NCBI GenBank assembly: GCA_038025085.1
Contig: CM076140.1
Location: 18,536,001-18,600,000, forward strand
Length of the DNA: 64,000 bases
Source: Tetragonia tetragonoides
Taxonomy: Eukaryota; Streptophyta; Magnoliopsida; Caryophyllales; Aizoaceae
Reading direction: 5' to 3'
Both the position numbers and the translations under genes were made by a program. Position 1 is the first letter of the stretch. Each line of letters begins with the position of its first letter. A model generated the notes under the pieces. It was not told where the DNA came from. It saw only the letters and a list, made by a program, of their open reading frames with translations, and searched no databases. Positions 12,054-26,667 of this stretch are shown one piece after another.

Positions 12054-12166
12054 GAGTTCTTTTTCATTTCTTTTTTTTTTATTTATTTTGAGTGAAAGTC
12101 CTTTTGTCATTTTTCTTTTTTTGGAAATTTTCAGCAAGGTAGGTCGAGGGACGTTTCTGGAAGGGA

Positions 12167-13275
12167 ATTGCTTAATGTAAATCAGAAATTGCTTAATGTA
12201 AATTTTTATAACCTATTTTTTACTCTCTTTCTCTTCTCTCTAGAGTCTCCCTAATTGGACGGTGTGGGTTGCGGCAAGGGACATGGGGTTCGCCGAAGAG
12301 GCTGGGTTCGTGGGTGGGGGCTACGGCAAGGGTGTGGGTTGGCTTGGTTCGTGGGTGCAGGTTGTTGTGGGGTTCGCCGGAGGGGATGGGATCGTGGAGC
12401 TACGCAGGGGCGTTTGGTAAATAGGTTGTCGGTGCGGGTTTGCTGCGATGTTCGCCGGAGGGTGGTTGTGGGTGGGGGCTACGGCAAGGGCGTGGGTGGA
12501 TGTGGTCGTGGGGTGGCTGGGTCGTGGGGTAGGGAGGTGGTCGGTGGGAGGCGGCAAGGAGACAGTGAGGGGTGGATCTGAGTCGTTTAACTTTTTTTTT
12601 ATATAACCAGATTACTTTTTAAGTTTTTTGTAAAAAAATAAATAAATAAATAAATAAATTGTAAAACCACGACGCAGTCAACAGCCGCAGGTCACGTTCC
12701 CAACCACCGCACCGTCCAACCGCCCCACGCCTTCCGCCACCACCGCCCAACTGCTTCCCCCGGCACCACCTCACACCACTGCCCTCCCCGTGTCCGACAA
12801 CCACCAGACCACCGCCCCCTTCCCACCCATTCTCTCTCTCTCTCCACCACAAAACCCATTTTTCCTTTCTCTCTTCAACCGCCCAATCCGCCGCCAAACA
12901 ACCCCATCCCACCGCCCAAACATCCACGACCTGCCGCCCAACAACCCCAACCGCCGCCCAGCAACCCCACCAAGCCCACCACCTCCAACCACCATCCAAT
13001 AAACCCTAACCTACCACTCACAAAACCTTGAACAATTAGTATTTTCAAAAAGAAAGTAATGTAAATCATAAAAATTACCTCAATATCATCATTAACTTGA
13101 GCAAAGATATTGTCTTGATCGAAAAACCAATCATATTGATCGACTAGAGAAAATGATGGGAGAGAGGGAAAGGAAAACTAAGAGGATGCTCATTTACAAA
13201 TAAAAAGGGTAGTTTGGAAAGTTTTGTGTCAAAAAGATTTACATAAAGCAATTTCTGATTTACGTTAAGCAACTT
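12167..13275. mobile_element. GC-rich element with inverted ends, putative non-autonomous DNA transposon
   Basis: The left end TTGCTTAATGTAAATCAG, followed by AAATTGCTTAATG, recurs inverted at the right end, where the reverse complement reads TTGCTTAACGTAAATCAG then AAATTGCTTTATG. The core contrasts with the AT-rich surroundings: a G-rich half (12255-12580) and a C-rich half (12660-13010) made of GGGTGG/CCACCC-like runs. Frames there are low-complexity Gly/Pro-rich and not gene-like. No target duplication was found, so the superfamily is open. It starts about 170 bases upstream of the PPME1 ATG. Confidence 0.5.
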
Positions 13276-14352
13276 CGTTCAGGAGTTATGTTGAGGTATA
13301 CTATTATGATAATCCTCGGTGAAAAATTAACTTTTGAATGGCCGGAATATGTAAAAAGATAATTATAACCCTCTTTAAAATTACAACTAAAATCAAACTC
13401 CATGTCAAACCAAAATCATATTCTCTGTGTGTCTCTCTCCAAAGTCAGAAGTCACAACCACCACCATCGTCGTCCAACGACTAACCCACCACCAGTGCAA
13501 CAACTTTCTCCCTATAAACATGATCCTCCTCCTTCCCCCCCTCCCCTATGCTTGTTCAGTCATTTTTTTGGCTCATTATCATTTGTGGGTTAGGGATAGT
13601 GCTGTGGGGCTGTGACGGTGCGGTGGAGGCCTCCGGTGCGATCATCGGCCGGAGCTGAACTCACTTGTGGCCAGGGCGGGTGTGACTGACGGTGGTGCGG
13701 AACGACGGTGTCTCAGTGGAGCAGTGGTGGTTAGGTGAGGAGAGAGAAAATGTTTAAAGTGAGAATTGTCACAAAATTACAACAATGTCATTAATAAGGG
13801 ATCAAATTCAGTCATTGGATTTGGACAAGGAGTGGTCCAGATTTGATCTCATAATCTCAGCTATATCCATGCTCTCATGTGAACCCAACTCTATACATAG
13901 ATAGATTTTTTTTTTCGTTTTTTCCACTTCTATTTCCTTCTTCCTATGAGCTATGGTTTTAACGCTTAAATCTACTTTCAGCACTTTGCACCTCAACTCT
14001 TCCCACCAACTACCACGCCTACCGCCTATCGTCGACCTCCCTTGGCCTCAACCTGGCAATTAAGTTACTTCATGTCATCATCCGTCACTCCACCAATTAA
14101 GTTACGGCGGTAGTTAATCACCCCTCAAAAACATTTTGTACCATGTTCATTTATCCCAAAAATAAACCATACCTAGATTTGTCTTTTATCAAAGAATTCT
14201 CAACAATGTGATGCTAGACGCATCCCAAAGCTTCCTCATCAACAATATTCTCCCTGGAACTGAATTTTGACCTTGAACCGAAACTTTCTCCCAAATTTTC
14301 CATAATAATATGTGTTAGTTGATTCATAAATGTTACAAAAAAATAAAAAACT
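13276..14352. other. intergenic, nothing firmly recognised
   Basis: Contains a short GC-rich island around 13600-13740 between AT-rich flanks, which looks like another transposon remnant, but no ends could be matched. Confidence 0.35.
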
Positions 14353-14748
14353 ATGTGGTAGTTGGGGACTTTGGACTTTTGAGCCTTCTTAATTTTTTCC
14401 TTCTAACCCCATTGTAGGTGGATAACCTAGCGTTCGACTGGCTTATACCCGTCAATTATACTCATATCCGTCAGGCGTCAATCATGTTGCAGTCTTCTTT
14501 CAAGTCTTTTGTTAGAGATGTGCCATGGAACCGCGTACTAGATATTATGTATGTGGTAGTTGGGGACTTTGAACTTTTGAGCCTTCTTAATTTTTTCCCT
14601 GCCAACCTAATTATATGTGGGTAGCCTAGCGTTCGGCTGGCTTATACCCGTCAATTATACTCATATCCGTCAGGCGTCAATCATGATGCAGTCTTCTTTC
14701 GAGTCTTTTATCAGAGATGTGCCATGGAGCCGCGTACTAGATATTATT
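14353..14748 (+). repeat. tandem duplication, 198-bp unit, two copies
   Basis: The unit starting ATGTGGTAGTTGGGGACTTT at 14353 is repeated from 14551 with few differences, ending near CGCGTACTAGATATTATTT. It includes GGCGTCAATCATG and GTGCCATGGA motifs in both copies. No family was recognised. Confidence 0.88.
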
Positions 14749-14803
14749 TGATTGCCCAATTTCAGATTTCCAAATCCCTAATTCAAGGCTTAGCTAATGT
14801 TAT

Positions 14804-15061
14804 ACTCACTCCTATCCAAAATTTGTTACATATTTCTACTTGAAACGGAGTTAAATGGAAGTTGATTGTGGACAAAAAGCCTTTATTTATCATTGCTTCA
14901 ACATGAGAAGATGGGTGTTGGAAAGTAATAATGACAAGCAAAAGTAAGTGTAGATGAGTCTATTAGTTAACACACAAAACATCACTTAAAAGGAAAATGC
15001 GTAGCAGATTTTGGAACGGATGTAAAAAAGAGTGGGTAGCAGATTTCGAAATAGAGGGAAT
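14804..15061. repeat. possible Stowaway-like MITE
   Basis: Left CTCACTCCTATCCAAAAT after TA and right ATTTCGAAATAGAGGGAA before TA are roughly inverted copies, with TA at both flanks. The similarity is moderate (about two thirds). Confidence 0.35.
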
Positions 15062-15539
15062 ACTTCTTATTATGCCCTCTCACAAAATGGAAATCATGAT
15101 ACCACAAAAGTTTAAGCTGATGGTTGAATGCCCAACTAATATTATATTTCTTGTTACAATGAAATTGATATAAGTATTTCAATATACAATTCATCAAAAC
15201 TAACAACGACATACCAGTTTAATAAGTTCTGATTGATAAATTAAAATCCAACATATGAATCATTTGCGTAAAGTAATATCCATATAAACCAAATGGGAAA
15301 GTGAGAGGATCAGTGTACGAATACTCTATCAGAGCTAAAAATCAACATAGTTTTATTACTCACATAGATGTACGAATACGTACTATAAACGTAGTTTATC
15401 ATGATTTATTAAATCTACATTGATTACATAAATTCATAATGTTAGGAAGTAATTGGAATATACACCATGTACCATAATATATGACGTTATGCTTATGTGC
15501 GTGACCTCACCTTGAGGCCGCCGCGTAAGAGTTTTTGTG

Positions 15540-15647
<108 letters not shown>

Positions 15648-16203
15648 AGTAATAATATTGCAAAGAATTTCATTTTCCTTAATTTTAAAATACTAATTAG
15701 GATCTTGAGGATGGGCAACCTTTAGGAAAGAGAAAATGATATAACAAGGGGTTACAAACAAATCTAGTAATATTGACACAAAATATATTGGTGACAATTG
15801 GGGGTACTTTGGAATTAAATGCATGTTGAACATTTTAGCATCATGTAGAGCTTCATTCTCTTTGGCGGAATGATTTATTTTGAAATTCGGTGGCTACGCC
15901 ACATGCGAAAAGTCCTCTTAATTTCTGGATCAGAAGGAGTTAGTTTGTTGTTACTAGTACTAGCCATGCACTAGAAACACGCCACTTTGTAGACAAAGTA
16001 AAACAAAAAAAAAAAACAAAAAACAAAAACACACTAAGAAATTTCTAAATTAAACTTATTCAATCCAAACAAAACAAATGAAACAACTAAAAAAAAAAAA
16101 AAAAAGTATCGCTAGTAAGTAATAACAATAAAAACAATCTAAGCAATTAAATTATGGATTAAAAATAGAATCTTTTAATTCTAATATTACTCAATATTAA
16201 TAG

Positions 16204-16221
16204 TCCCCGACAACGGCGCCA
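16204..16221 (-). other. primer-binding site (tRNA-Asp type) of an LTR retrotransposon
   Basis: Reads TGGCGCCGTTGTCGGGGA on the minus strand, one base from the TGGCGCCGTTGCCGGGGA site used by plant Athila/Tat Ty3-gypsy elements. It adjoins the LTR at 16229-17981 and fixes that element's orientation as minus. Confidence 0.75.
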
Positions 16222-16228
16222 AAAAGTT

Positions 16229-17981
16229 AATGCGTGTAAACGGTAAACTAGACTATGACAAGTGTACCAGTCGCATAAGTAATATAGAAGGTGATAAGTT
16301 CAAGTATCGCTTCCACGAGTACTAGAATGAGTAAGTACTAAAATAATAAAATCCTGCATTTATCTAGAAAACCGAATTCAAAGTGTTGAACTAAAAACCT
16401 AACTAAAATAAAACTAAATAACCTAGCATAAATATAATATCAAGTAATTTATCAAACCACACAATAAAAGGGGAACAATAGGATTTCATGGTCACCTGCC
16501 CAATTCTCTACGGAATATTTTAATATTAATCCGAATGTTGAACTAAATAACATGTAACAATAGGTACTTCTCAAATAATCATTATACTTTCTCAAGTTCT
16601 AACGAAACTACCTCAAGTTATTAGAGCATCCACAATGGCATGTCAAAATTTGGCATGTATTTTGTACTAAAAATCATTTCTCTCTCCTCTTTCATACTTT
16701 GTTAAAATTTGGCATGAAACTTTCTAATGGACATGCCATGCCAAAATTTCTCTCCCTCTTTTTCTTGTTGTTTGCGTCCCACTTGCTCAAATTTAATGAG
16801 CCCCACTATTTTACACGTGAAAATAATCTTGGGAAGTGTAATTTGGCAACCCTTTATCTTGTCAATTATTTGGCAAGCTTGTGTACCCCACTGTATTTGG
16901 CAATTCCAAATTATACACTCCAATGGGAAGCCTCCAAATTTGGCATGCCAATTTATAATTTGGCAAGAAGGAAATACCTCCATTGTAGTTGCTCTTAACC
17001 TATACTATCTCTAGATAGATTTAAAAAACTCAAGATGCATTAAAAACCTTAAAAATCTATAATAAACAATTGCGAGAATCACGTTTGTACTTCTCAGTAT
17101 TTCGTTCAATTACCTTCAATTCCCTGTTTATGCTATTAGAAGCTAGTGCAAACAATCACTTCTCAGTCTCCTATTTACACAAGAAATCAAATCAAAGGGT
17201 GATCAATCCTTCAATAGCATTAAGAACAATAGCATAAACTCATATGAATAAAAACTCAATTCTTGAAATTAATAAACAAGAATTCTACATACATAAAAAA
17301 GAGTGGCTAGACCTTAGCCCTAGTTATGAGAATTTAGCTCATGATAATTAATAAAACTAATATCAAAGATTCAAGAGAATTCATCATCTAAACAATTGAA
17401 GTTCAAGAAAAACCTAAAGCTTGAATGAAATATTCGATCTGCGCTTCACAATTGTAGTTCTCATCCTCTTCTTCAAAAGTCAAAGTTGTATTCAAAACGA
17501 AGACAAAAAGATATTTGGAAAAATCCTAAAAGTCTCCTTATATAGTTATGGGAAGACAAGTAAAAAATAATAATAAAAAAGGTCCAAGTTGCTTGGGCAA
17601 AAGACATGGTCATGTCAAAAGACACGACCAACCCGTGTCTACGGCTGTGAGCGTAATTGGAGCTCGGTGTTTGTTCTTTTCCGCAAATGCAACATCATGA
17701 ACACGTTAAAAGACATGAGTAGCCTGTGTCTCTCTTTAGAAGTATTTTTAACATGTTTTAGGCTTAGCTTATATCTTTGTGTCAACTCTTCACATGTCGT
17801 ATACTCTTCCAATCTTGCTCCAATCTTCTCCAAAATATATTACCTACACACAAACACAACCAAAAGCAGTAAAGACATACTAAAAAACTAAAAGCATCTA
17901 AAAACATATTCAATTATCTAAACAAAACATAATAACAAGAGTGAATTCTTACAAAATATTACATATAATCCTCACTCATCA
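16229..17981 (-). mobile_element. 5' LTR of an Athila/Tat-like Ty3-gypsy element, interrupted by a MITE
   Basis: On the minus strand the LTR starts TGATGAGTGAGGATTATATG and ends ...TTTACACGCATTA, then a short spacer and the tRNA-Asp-type primer site. The terminal CA is mutated (TTA), suggesting age. Without the 374-bp MITE insertion the LTR is about 1.38 kb. Only leader-like AT-rich sequence with A-runs (about 15990-16200) remains of the internal region; no coding domains follow within the window, so the element is truncated. Confidence 0.7.
16624..16994. mobile_element. Tourist/PIF-Harbinger-like MITE, 371 bp
   Basis: Ends GAGCATCCACAATGG and CCATTGTAGTTGCTC are inverted copies, flanked by the 3-bp duplication TTA at 16621-16623 and 16995-16997. 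Inside, the words AAATTTGGCATG and their complement recur several times, producing paired open frames with no protein meaning. Insertion is inside the Athila/Tat-like LTR. Confidence 0.8.
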
Positions 17982-18558
17982 GTATGGCACAAAGCAGCGG
18001 AGAATGGATGGATAGAAAAAGATGAACCTATATCAGATTTGGCTACTTGGTTGCACTCGTTCAAAAACTAATCTTCAGTTAGGCAACGACAATATTTGCA
18101 AATGTTTCTACCTTATTTGGAGTCACTAGCCGGAAAGGAATGAAAAAGTTTTCAATGCTGACAATACTAATCCCACACACACTTTTTTTTCATGTTGTTA
18201 GCTCTTATGAGGAGTGGAAGACTCGCATGTCTTTAAATACCTTTGATGACCTTTACTCTGTATGCTCTAAAATACAACTAGAAGATGTAGGGATATGGTA
18301 AGGTAGGCCTCCCCCCAACTCAACTATGTCAAAATCAACTTTGATGGGTCTTGAAAAAATGACAATGTAGTTGATGGATTCCTTATTAGCCCCGCATGGG
18401 AAGCTTCTTACCGTGGGAGCCGATAATTTGGGATGTACCTCGATCCTTTTAGTCGAGACTACAGTCATGTGGAACAGAATTCAAGCGGCGATAGATAAAG
18501 GTTTTAAATATATTCAAGTTGAAGGAAACAATCTTATCGTCATCCAGGCTATGCGTGA

Positions 18559-20187
<1,629 letters not shown>

Positions 20188-20340
20188 CAGGCTATGCGTG
20201 ATGAGATTTCCATCCTTTGAATCATACATATATAACATCATGATTGATGTTAGGCGATTTCTCGCTATCTGCAACCTTATTATTGTCAATGATACGTTTC
20301 GAGAAGGAAATAGTTGATGGGAATAGTTTGAGAAAACACA

Positions 20341-20739
20341 AAAACTTGTTTAAGATTGACGATCTTATCGTAATTGGTAAAACGAGGGTCATTTTTTAGT
20401 GAATGTGTATATGCATGTGTATGTGTCGTGTCGTGTTGTGCCTGATCATACCCAACGGTGCTTTAGCTTCAAGATTCAGGCATTGGCTTGCTCTTTTGTG
20501 CCCGTGTGTGTGCCCTTGTTATGCCCTGCAAAACTCATGTCTGGTCATGTTGTGCATCGTGTTAACCATGCCCGAAGTCATTTATAAGTTGAAGCTATTG
20601 GTTTGCAAGAGGGTACTTTGGGAAGTAATGAAGTAGTGATATTACCAACATGATTGAAGGAGATAATTAATCTTACTATTATTAAAGTTTTGTGGGCTGA
20701 ATAGAAAATTCCATAGGAGTTTGAAAATATTCTAATAGT
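20341..20739. other. intergenic, nothing recognised
   Basis: Separates the LINE relic from the first copy of the duplicated RBL14 5' flank. It has GTGT-rich low complexity around 20400-20530. Confidence 0.4.
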
Positions 20740-21054
20740 AAAAAAAATTATATTCATTTCTACTAGAATGTAGAAGCTTTCACTATATTAGGAAAGCTAA
20801 CTCAATAGCCGATTTTATGGCAAACTTTGGTTAAAATGTTGACATATTATATATTTGGTCGAGTCCTTTCGACATGTCCTTAATCAGACTATGGTGTTAA
20901 ACGACTCCTTAGGTGAGCTCCTATATGGATTTCCTGATTGTCTTACCTAACTAGTCGAAAGTTAATACTAAATAGTTGAAGGCCCCACATACATGACTGC
21001 TTAGAGGGTAGATATTAGAGTGCCATTACATGAATGCATTTGTTTTTACTCTAT

Positions 21055-21201
<147 letters not shown>

Positions 21202-22123
21202 ATATTTCTTTTTGTTTTCTTTTGGCAAAGACATTATTACACCTTTTTTATTATTTTTTTTTTTTTTGTGAATAATTCAAACCCTTCTTACACCTTAGTG
21301 GATCGAAATCGCCTTGATCATTTCAATAATATGTAGTAAAGTCGTGAATGGTGATCTCTTATTAAGCGATCATTGTTCATCAGCCAAATGACCTTAAGAG
21401 AACTTTCCTGAATTTTTGTATGGTAGAACTTACACTCTATTTTTTCATCTGAATAGTGCAGATTAACGAGAAACATAACATATCTAATAATATAAAGAAC
21501 CACCTTGATTTCATACTGCATTCCAAATTTGTACCAAAATTTAAACCAAGCGGGACCTTAAAATTACTAAAGTACGTGATAAAAAGTGTCTCAATTTTAC
21601 TCGTTTTGTAGAAACGAGATAACTTACATACGAAGCAGCCTCAAAAAAGAACTAGAAACTGACCCGTGGCGAGAACCCAACACCAAATTGAATGATTGAT
21701 CTTGATACAAAATTTCCACAAGAATCCGAAAATAATCCAAAAAACAACTGAGAAGTGACCCAAAAATTACATTGTAAATGAGTAAATTCAAATCCAAAAT
21801 GAGTGGACCCAAACTCGTTGGATCAACCCGTTATGCTGGAAACTTCTTTCGTAAGTGACTCATTCGATCCTTTTCTACAAATTTTTAATATTTAATTTTA
21901 ATTTTAATTTAATTTTTAATTTTTATTTTTATTCTTAATTTTAATTTTTAATTTTAATGATTTTAGTTTTAATTGTTATTTAAAATTACTAAGTTATATT
22001 TTTTTTTCGAAACATCTAGACTTCTCCACTCTCCAATCTCTCTGTTGCTTTCCTGACGAACAAGTTTCGTTTTTTCCCTTCCCCTCAAAAAAAAAATAAA
22101 TAAAAAGAAAATTCCATCTGTAT

Positions 22124-22125
<2 letters not shown>

Positions 22126-22183
<58 letters not shown>
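22126..22183 (+). repeat. (TC)n tract in duplicate A
   Basis: About 29 CT units just upstream of the copied splice donor; the RBL14 copy at 37240-37266 is half as long. Confidence 0.97.
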
Positions 22184-22185
<2 letters not shown>

Positions 22186-22341
22186 TTTGCTAAGGTATGC
22201 AACACTATCTTTGTTAACTTCACGTTATATGTTATGCCTTATTAGTGACTATTCATTTGCTTTGTTTCAATTAACGGATTACAATATTGGGTTTTGCAAA
22301 AGATTGATTTTTTGTTCTTTTTTTACACTGTTGTACGAATT

Positions 22342-23225
22342 GTAAACCAAGTTCACATGTTTTCAACAATAAAACAGCAGATGAATTTATAGAAGAAATT
22401 AAAAATAAGATAAGAATTGCCATTGATGAATAAAATAGAGACCCCAGAATCATATGGAAAAATGTCATTGCATAAACAAATATTCATCTACTCATCCACT
22501 CATCTACATGCCTGACACTCACTAGTTCTCCCTACAAGGCCCCTTCCCAAAAAGAAAAAAAGAAAAAAAGAAAAAAAAAAACCAGAACCCATAAAACCCT
22601 TTATCTATTTCATTCTCACCACCAATGCCTAAGCTAGAAAATGAAGGGGCAGAATTTCAAAACAAAGCGTTGATCCACAAAAGACATTAAGGCAGAGCAA
22701 AAACCTCTCCTTATGGGTGTCTGAAAATCCTCAGGTTTTTTGTGTGTTTTAATATACACCTCAAAAAAAAAATATATAAATAAAAGGATTAGTACACTAC
22801 AGGAATCCAAAGAGTAAAATGTTGAAAATATGTGAAAGCAATGGGTGAATGAAAAAAATTAAAAATAAATAAAAAGAGGAGAAGAATCAATCATTATATG
22901 GAAGCAAATGTTTGAAAAAGATATCAAACAAACGTCATAATATTATTGACATTTTTATAACTTAACTATCTCACAGGCCACAACAGCTGTCTTGACTCTT
23001 GGGTGGTGGGTGGGACGACGATGATAACCGAGCAAGAACAAAACTTTGAGCAAGCAAAAACAAAACTTTGAGTCAGTGTGAGAGGCGAGAGAAACGGCCG
23101 AAAGCAATAATCCCTAGGCTAGTATACATAATGTTAATATATGAGAGGCGATAAGTCTTGGGTGAGAGGCGCAAATGGTAGGGTTTGAATGTCAAGAGGA
23201 GAGTGAAACAGCCGAAAGCAATAAT
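22342..23225. other. intergenic, nothing firmly recognised
   Basis: AT-rich. The word GCCGAAAGCAATAATCCCT occurs twice (about 23097 and 23210), hinting at a short duplication. Confidence 0.4.
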
Positions 23226-23393
23226 CCCTTTATCAATTGGATCTGGTGGTTTAACCTTTAGGATTCAATTGTGGTGAGATCTTCATCCCTTTTATTTTAG
23301 CAAGTTACTATCTTTGGTGTCAAACACAAGTGAGTTTAAAACGAGCTGATTATCTTTTGAGTTTGCGTTAAATACCGTTGAGTTTACGCATCA
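23226..23393 (+). repeat. LTR end fragment, inverted relative to the LTR at 25692
   Basis: Reverse complement of about 25692-25860: CTGGTGGTTTAACCTTTAGG ... GTTGAGTTTACGCATCA. The two copies differ at only a few positions. It is the terminal part of an LTR facing the opposite way. Confidence 0.85.
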
Positions 23394-23394
23394 A

Positions 23395-23665
23395 AATGAC
23401 ATGTACGCACTAATCACTTGTACGGACTAATCATTTGTATGGGCCAAATGTCTTGTACGGAATATAATTGACTTGTACGGAATACAATTGACTTGTACTG
23501 ATAGAAACTTAATTTACTTATTCAAAGCAACTAAATGGTTGTTGTTTGATGATTATAGATCACTCAAGACTAGGGTGAAGCCCTCATTGCTTGTTTTAGA
23601 GCCAAAGAAGCTGCCAATGAAGAAATTCGAGTTGATAGGCTTTTGGGGCTTGTCTTTTTGGATCA
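23395..23665 (+). repeat. direct repeat DR1 with ACTTGTACGGA minisatellite
   Basis: Begins with about five degenerate units of ACTTGTACGGACTAATC type, then single-copy-like sequence ending GGGGCTTGTCTTTTTGGATCA. The same 270-bp block occurs at 26390-26660 in the same orientation. Confidence 0.88.
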
Positions 23666-25691
23666 TACTCCCCTTCTTTTTTTAGGACTTGCCCTCAAAT
23701 CCTGGAAGTAAAAAGCTTTCCAATGTAGTTCAACTAAGGATGTGCTGAACTTTCCACCACGAACTCGACCTCTTATCCAAGCTCCAATTGATTTTGCCAT
23801 AACATTCCTAACTTGTTGTTTTTGCAATAAAAAGAACAATGTTGTAACTGTCCCGATCCCAAATTTTTGGAAGCCATCACAATCACTCCAATCAGATTTG
23901 TTTATTTTAGTAACACCTTTAAACAAAATCTGATTTAGTTTGTTCTTCATTTCAGCGGGAGTTGAAAAGAGAAAGTGTAGGACTTTATCACCCATGATGT
24001 CTTTGAATGGTTTCTTTAAAATCTCTTTATTGTCTTCATGGTACTGAACTTGGTTAGGAATTGAGGTTTGTGAGTTGTTTAAAGTTTCACAAGAACTTCT
24101 TTTACTTCCCACGATGCTGTTTGAACAAGGTAACATGAGTTCAAAACGTGGGTGCATGTCAAACACTTGTGGTTCTTGATGGGAACTCTCACAAATAGGT
24201 GGTTCACTCTCATGATCAGCAATTTTGAGTGAACTCTCATCAATTCCCTTGTTGTCCCTTTGTTCCTCTTGGGACAATTCATGTTCAATCTCTCTAACTG
24301 CTTGCCATTATCCTCTTATTCCCACATTCTTCATACACATGTCCCCAACTACAACATTTTAAGCATCTCTTTTGCTCTCTCTTTTCTTCAAAGTATTCAA
24401 TTTTTGATGGTGTCATGCTAACTTCTTGCTCACGATTACATGTATACAAAGATGCTTGTGAAGGGAGTTTTGATAAGAACTCTGTTTTCAGCTCTCTTCG
24501 CAACTTACTCCAACATTGAATTTTGTCCTTCCCCATCCATTTCCTTCGAATGTTCAAGAATTACCACCAAGCCAAAGCACCATGATCAAAAGAATTTGAT
24601 ACTAGCTCCATTTTCTTGTGATTTGAAAGCACAAGGAGCGTGAACCATTTGTCAATCGTTTCAAGCCAAGTAGAAAAATCTCCCGAATAGAGAAACCCAC
24701 CAAATTTAGGAAAGTCAATCTCTAAATGGTTGTGGTTATACTTGGTACTATAAAAATGAGACATTTTGTGGTGCAAGGTTGTGTTTAGGTTCGGATTGTG
24801 TTTGGGCAATGGGGTTCTTTTGTGGGTTGATTTCAACAAAAAAAGTTGCCAACACATATGAGTATATCTCATCCAATAATTCACCAACCAATTCCAGGTT
24901 AAACAAAGATCCATAGGAAAACAATGTCAATCACTCACAGCAGCTCAACTTCAAACACAACAACTCCAGTTTTTTTTTTTTTTTTTTTTTCCTTCACAAA
25001 CAGCCCAGCAAATCTAAATATTTCTCATACAAATGCTCGACTAAATCAGAAATCCACCAAGAAGCTTTTGTATTATAGGATTTTAGGAATCTAGAGGAGC
25101 AAGAAAGACATAAACTTGACCTCTAAATCATGAGATATAAGCAAAATTCCAACATTCCTCCTAGTCGCAATCCAGCAGGACCAACAAAATGTTTCAGCAT
25201 AAAAGAAGGCCAAAGACTCAACCTTTAGAATTCAAACCGCATGGAGAGCAAAGATATAATCCAAAATAATATAACCAAGCAGAAGTCCAACAATATTCAC
25301 CACAAATATCAGACCATAATCAACCAGAATCAAACCAACAACAACACTATCCCCCAGTTCTTGTCCGTACACAATGTATGCATTCAACACAAATTATGAC
25401 AGCCAAAACCACGATAAAATCAAAAGTCTACAAAGAAAAAAATGTAGATATATACCTTAGGAAGCCAACAAAGTAAAAAAGTCACAATATTGATAACAAT
25501 AATACCAGATATAAGCGTTTTCCCAGTATTACTCCAGACGGTGTCCAGCGAGAGTAATAAAACGATTGAGCTTGAATGGAGGATCAACACTCAACCTTTT
25601 TCGTTGATTCAACTTGGAGATGAAAGATAACTCCCCAAATTTATAGAATACCAAAACAGAACGAGCTAAAGTCAGAGCTCTGATACCACTT
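23666..25691 (-). mobile_element. LTR-retrotransposon internal remnant (gag, primer-binding site)
   Basis: Minus-strand pieces read LEIDFPKFGGFLYSGDFSTW (about 24700), a gag N-terminal motif; a zinc knuckle CLKCCSWGHVYEEC (about 24340); and a long tail frame 24277-23663. The primer site TGGTATCAGAGC (initiator tRNA-Met) is at 25688-25677, next to the LTR. No protease, reverse transcriptase or integrase was seen, so the element is deleted or non-autonomous. Frameshifts separate the gag pieces. Confidence 0.72.
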
Positions 25692-26340
25692 TGATGCGTA
25701 AACTCAACGGTATTTAACGCAAACTCAAAAGATAATCAGCTCGTTTTAAACTCACTTGTGTTTGACACTCAAAGATAGTAACTTGCTAAAATAAAAGGGA
25801 TGAAGACCTCACCACAAATGAATCCTAAAGGTTAAACCACCAGATTCATGTGATAAAGGGGCCACTCAAACTCATCACTCAAGTTATAAAGGCAAAGCCA
25901 CCAAACAAGAGATAAAGGGCTTAAGATTTGACATGGATTTTCACCACAAGCTTCAAGCTTAATTTTCTCCTTCAACCATTCTCCGTTACATTGCTATCAT
26001 TACATATTTATAGGCTCAAAGATGCAATAAACCCTAATAGAATACCCTAGAAACGTGTCTTGTTGTCCTCATGAGAGCAAGAGCTCAAAATGGTCCCCAA
26101 AAGGAGCTAACTGTGCTTAGCTGATTCCAGCGCACAAATGGTCCCCAATAGTGCAACATGGAGCTTGTCCTTTATACTTCTGGATATTAAATGCATCTTG
26201 ACTCCTCTTGATCTGGTATATGTGCTTATCACTTGATCCCCAAGGCAAATATCCACCCATAAAGAGTAGGATACTAGGATTTGTGACGTGGCACTTAAAT
26301 CCTACGATTGCTGCTACTATTACATTATCAAAGCCAAATG
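25692..26340 (-). mobile_element. 5' LTR of the gag-only remnant
   Basis: In plus orientation it starts TGATGCGTAAACTC directly beside the primer-binding site. A segment of it is present inverted at 23226-23393. The distal end is not defined; the value given is approximate and the DR2 repeat begins at 26390. Confidence 0.6.
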
Positions 26341-26389
26341 TAAATTAAAACATATTGATGTAATGTGATTAAAAGTAAGGACTGACCCT

Positions 26390-26660
26390 AATGACTTGTA
26401 CGCACTAATCACTTGTACGGACAAATTATTTGTATGGACCAAATGACTTGTACGGACAAAAGTGACTTGTACGGAATACAATTGACTTGTACGGACATTT
26501 ACTTATTCAAAGCAACTAAATGGTTGTTGTTTAATGATTATAGATCACTCAAAACTAGGGTGAAGCCTTCATTGCTTGTTTTAGAGCCAAACAAGCTGCT
26601 AATTTGAGCCAATGAAGAAATTCGAGCCGATAGGCTTTTGGGGCTTGTCTTTTTGGATCA
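26390..26660 (+). repeat. direct repeat DR2 with ACTTGTACGGA minisatellite
   Basis: Copy of DR1 (23395-23665) with a small insertion near 26600. It is followed immediately by duplicate B of the RBL14 flank. Confidence 0.88.
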
Positions 26661-26667
26661 AGTTAAG

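Noticed and set aside
12255..13069. Gly- or Pro-rich proteins on both strands of the GC-rich block
   Set aside because: Low-complexity composition, all frames open at once, flanked by inverted ends of a repeat; no domain, no splice or promoter logic.
16699..17014. Overlapping plus and minus frames of nearly 100 codons
   Set aside because: They lie wholly inside the Tourist-like MITE and come from its repeated AAATTTGGCATG words.
26390..26510. CRISPR-like spacing of ACTTGTACGGA units
   Set aside because: Units are degenerate, spacing is irregular and short, and the context is a plant nuclear repeat; it is a minisatellite.
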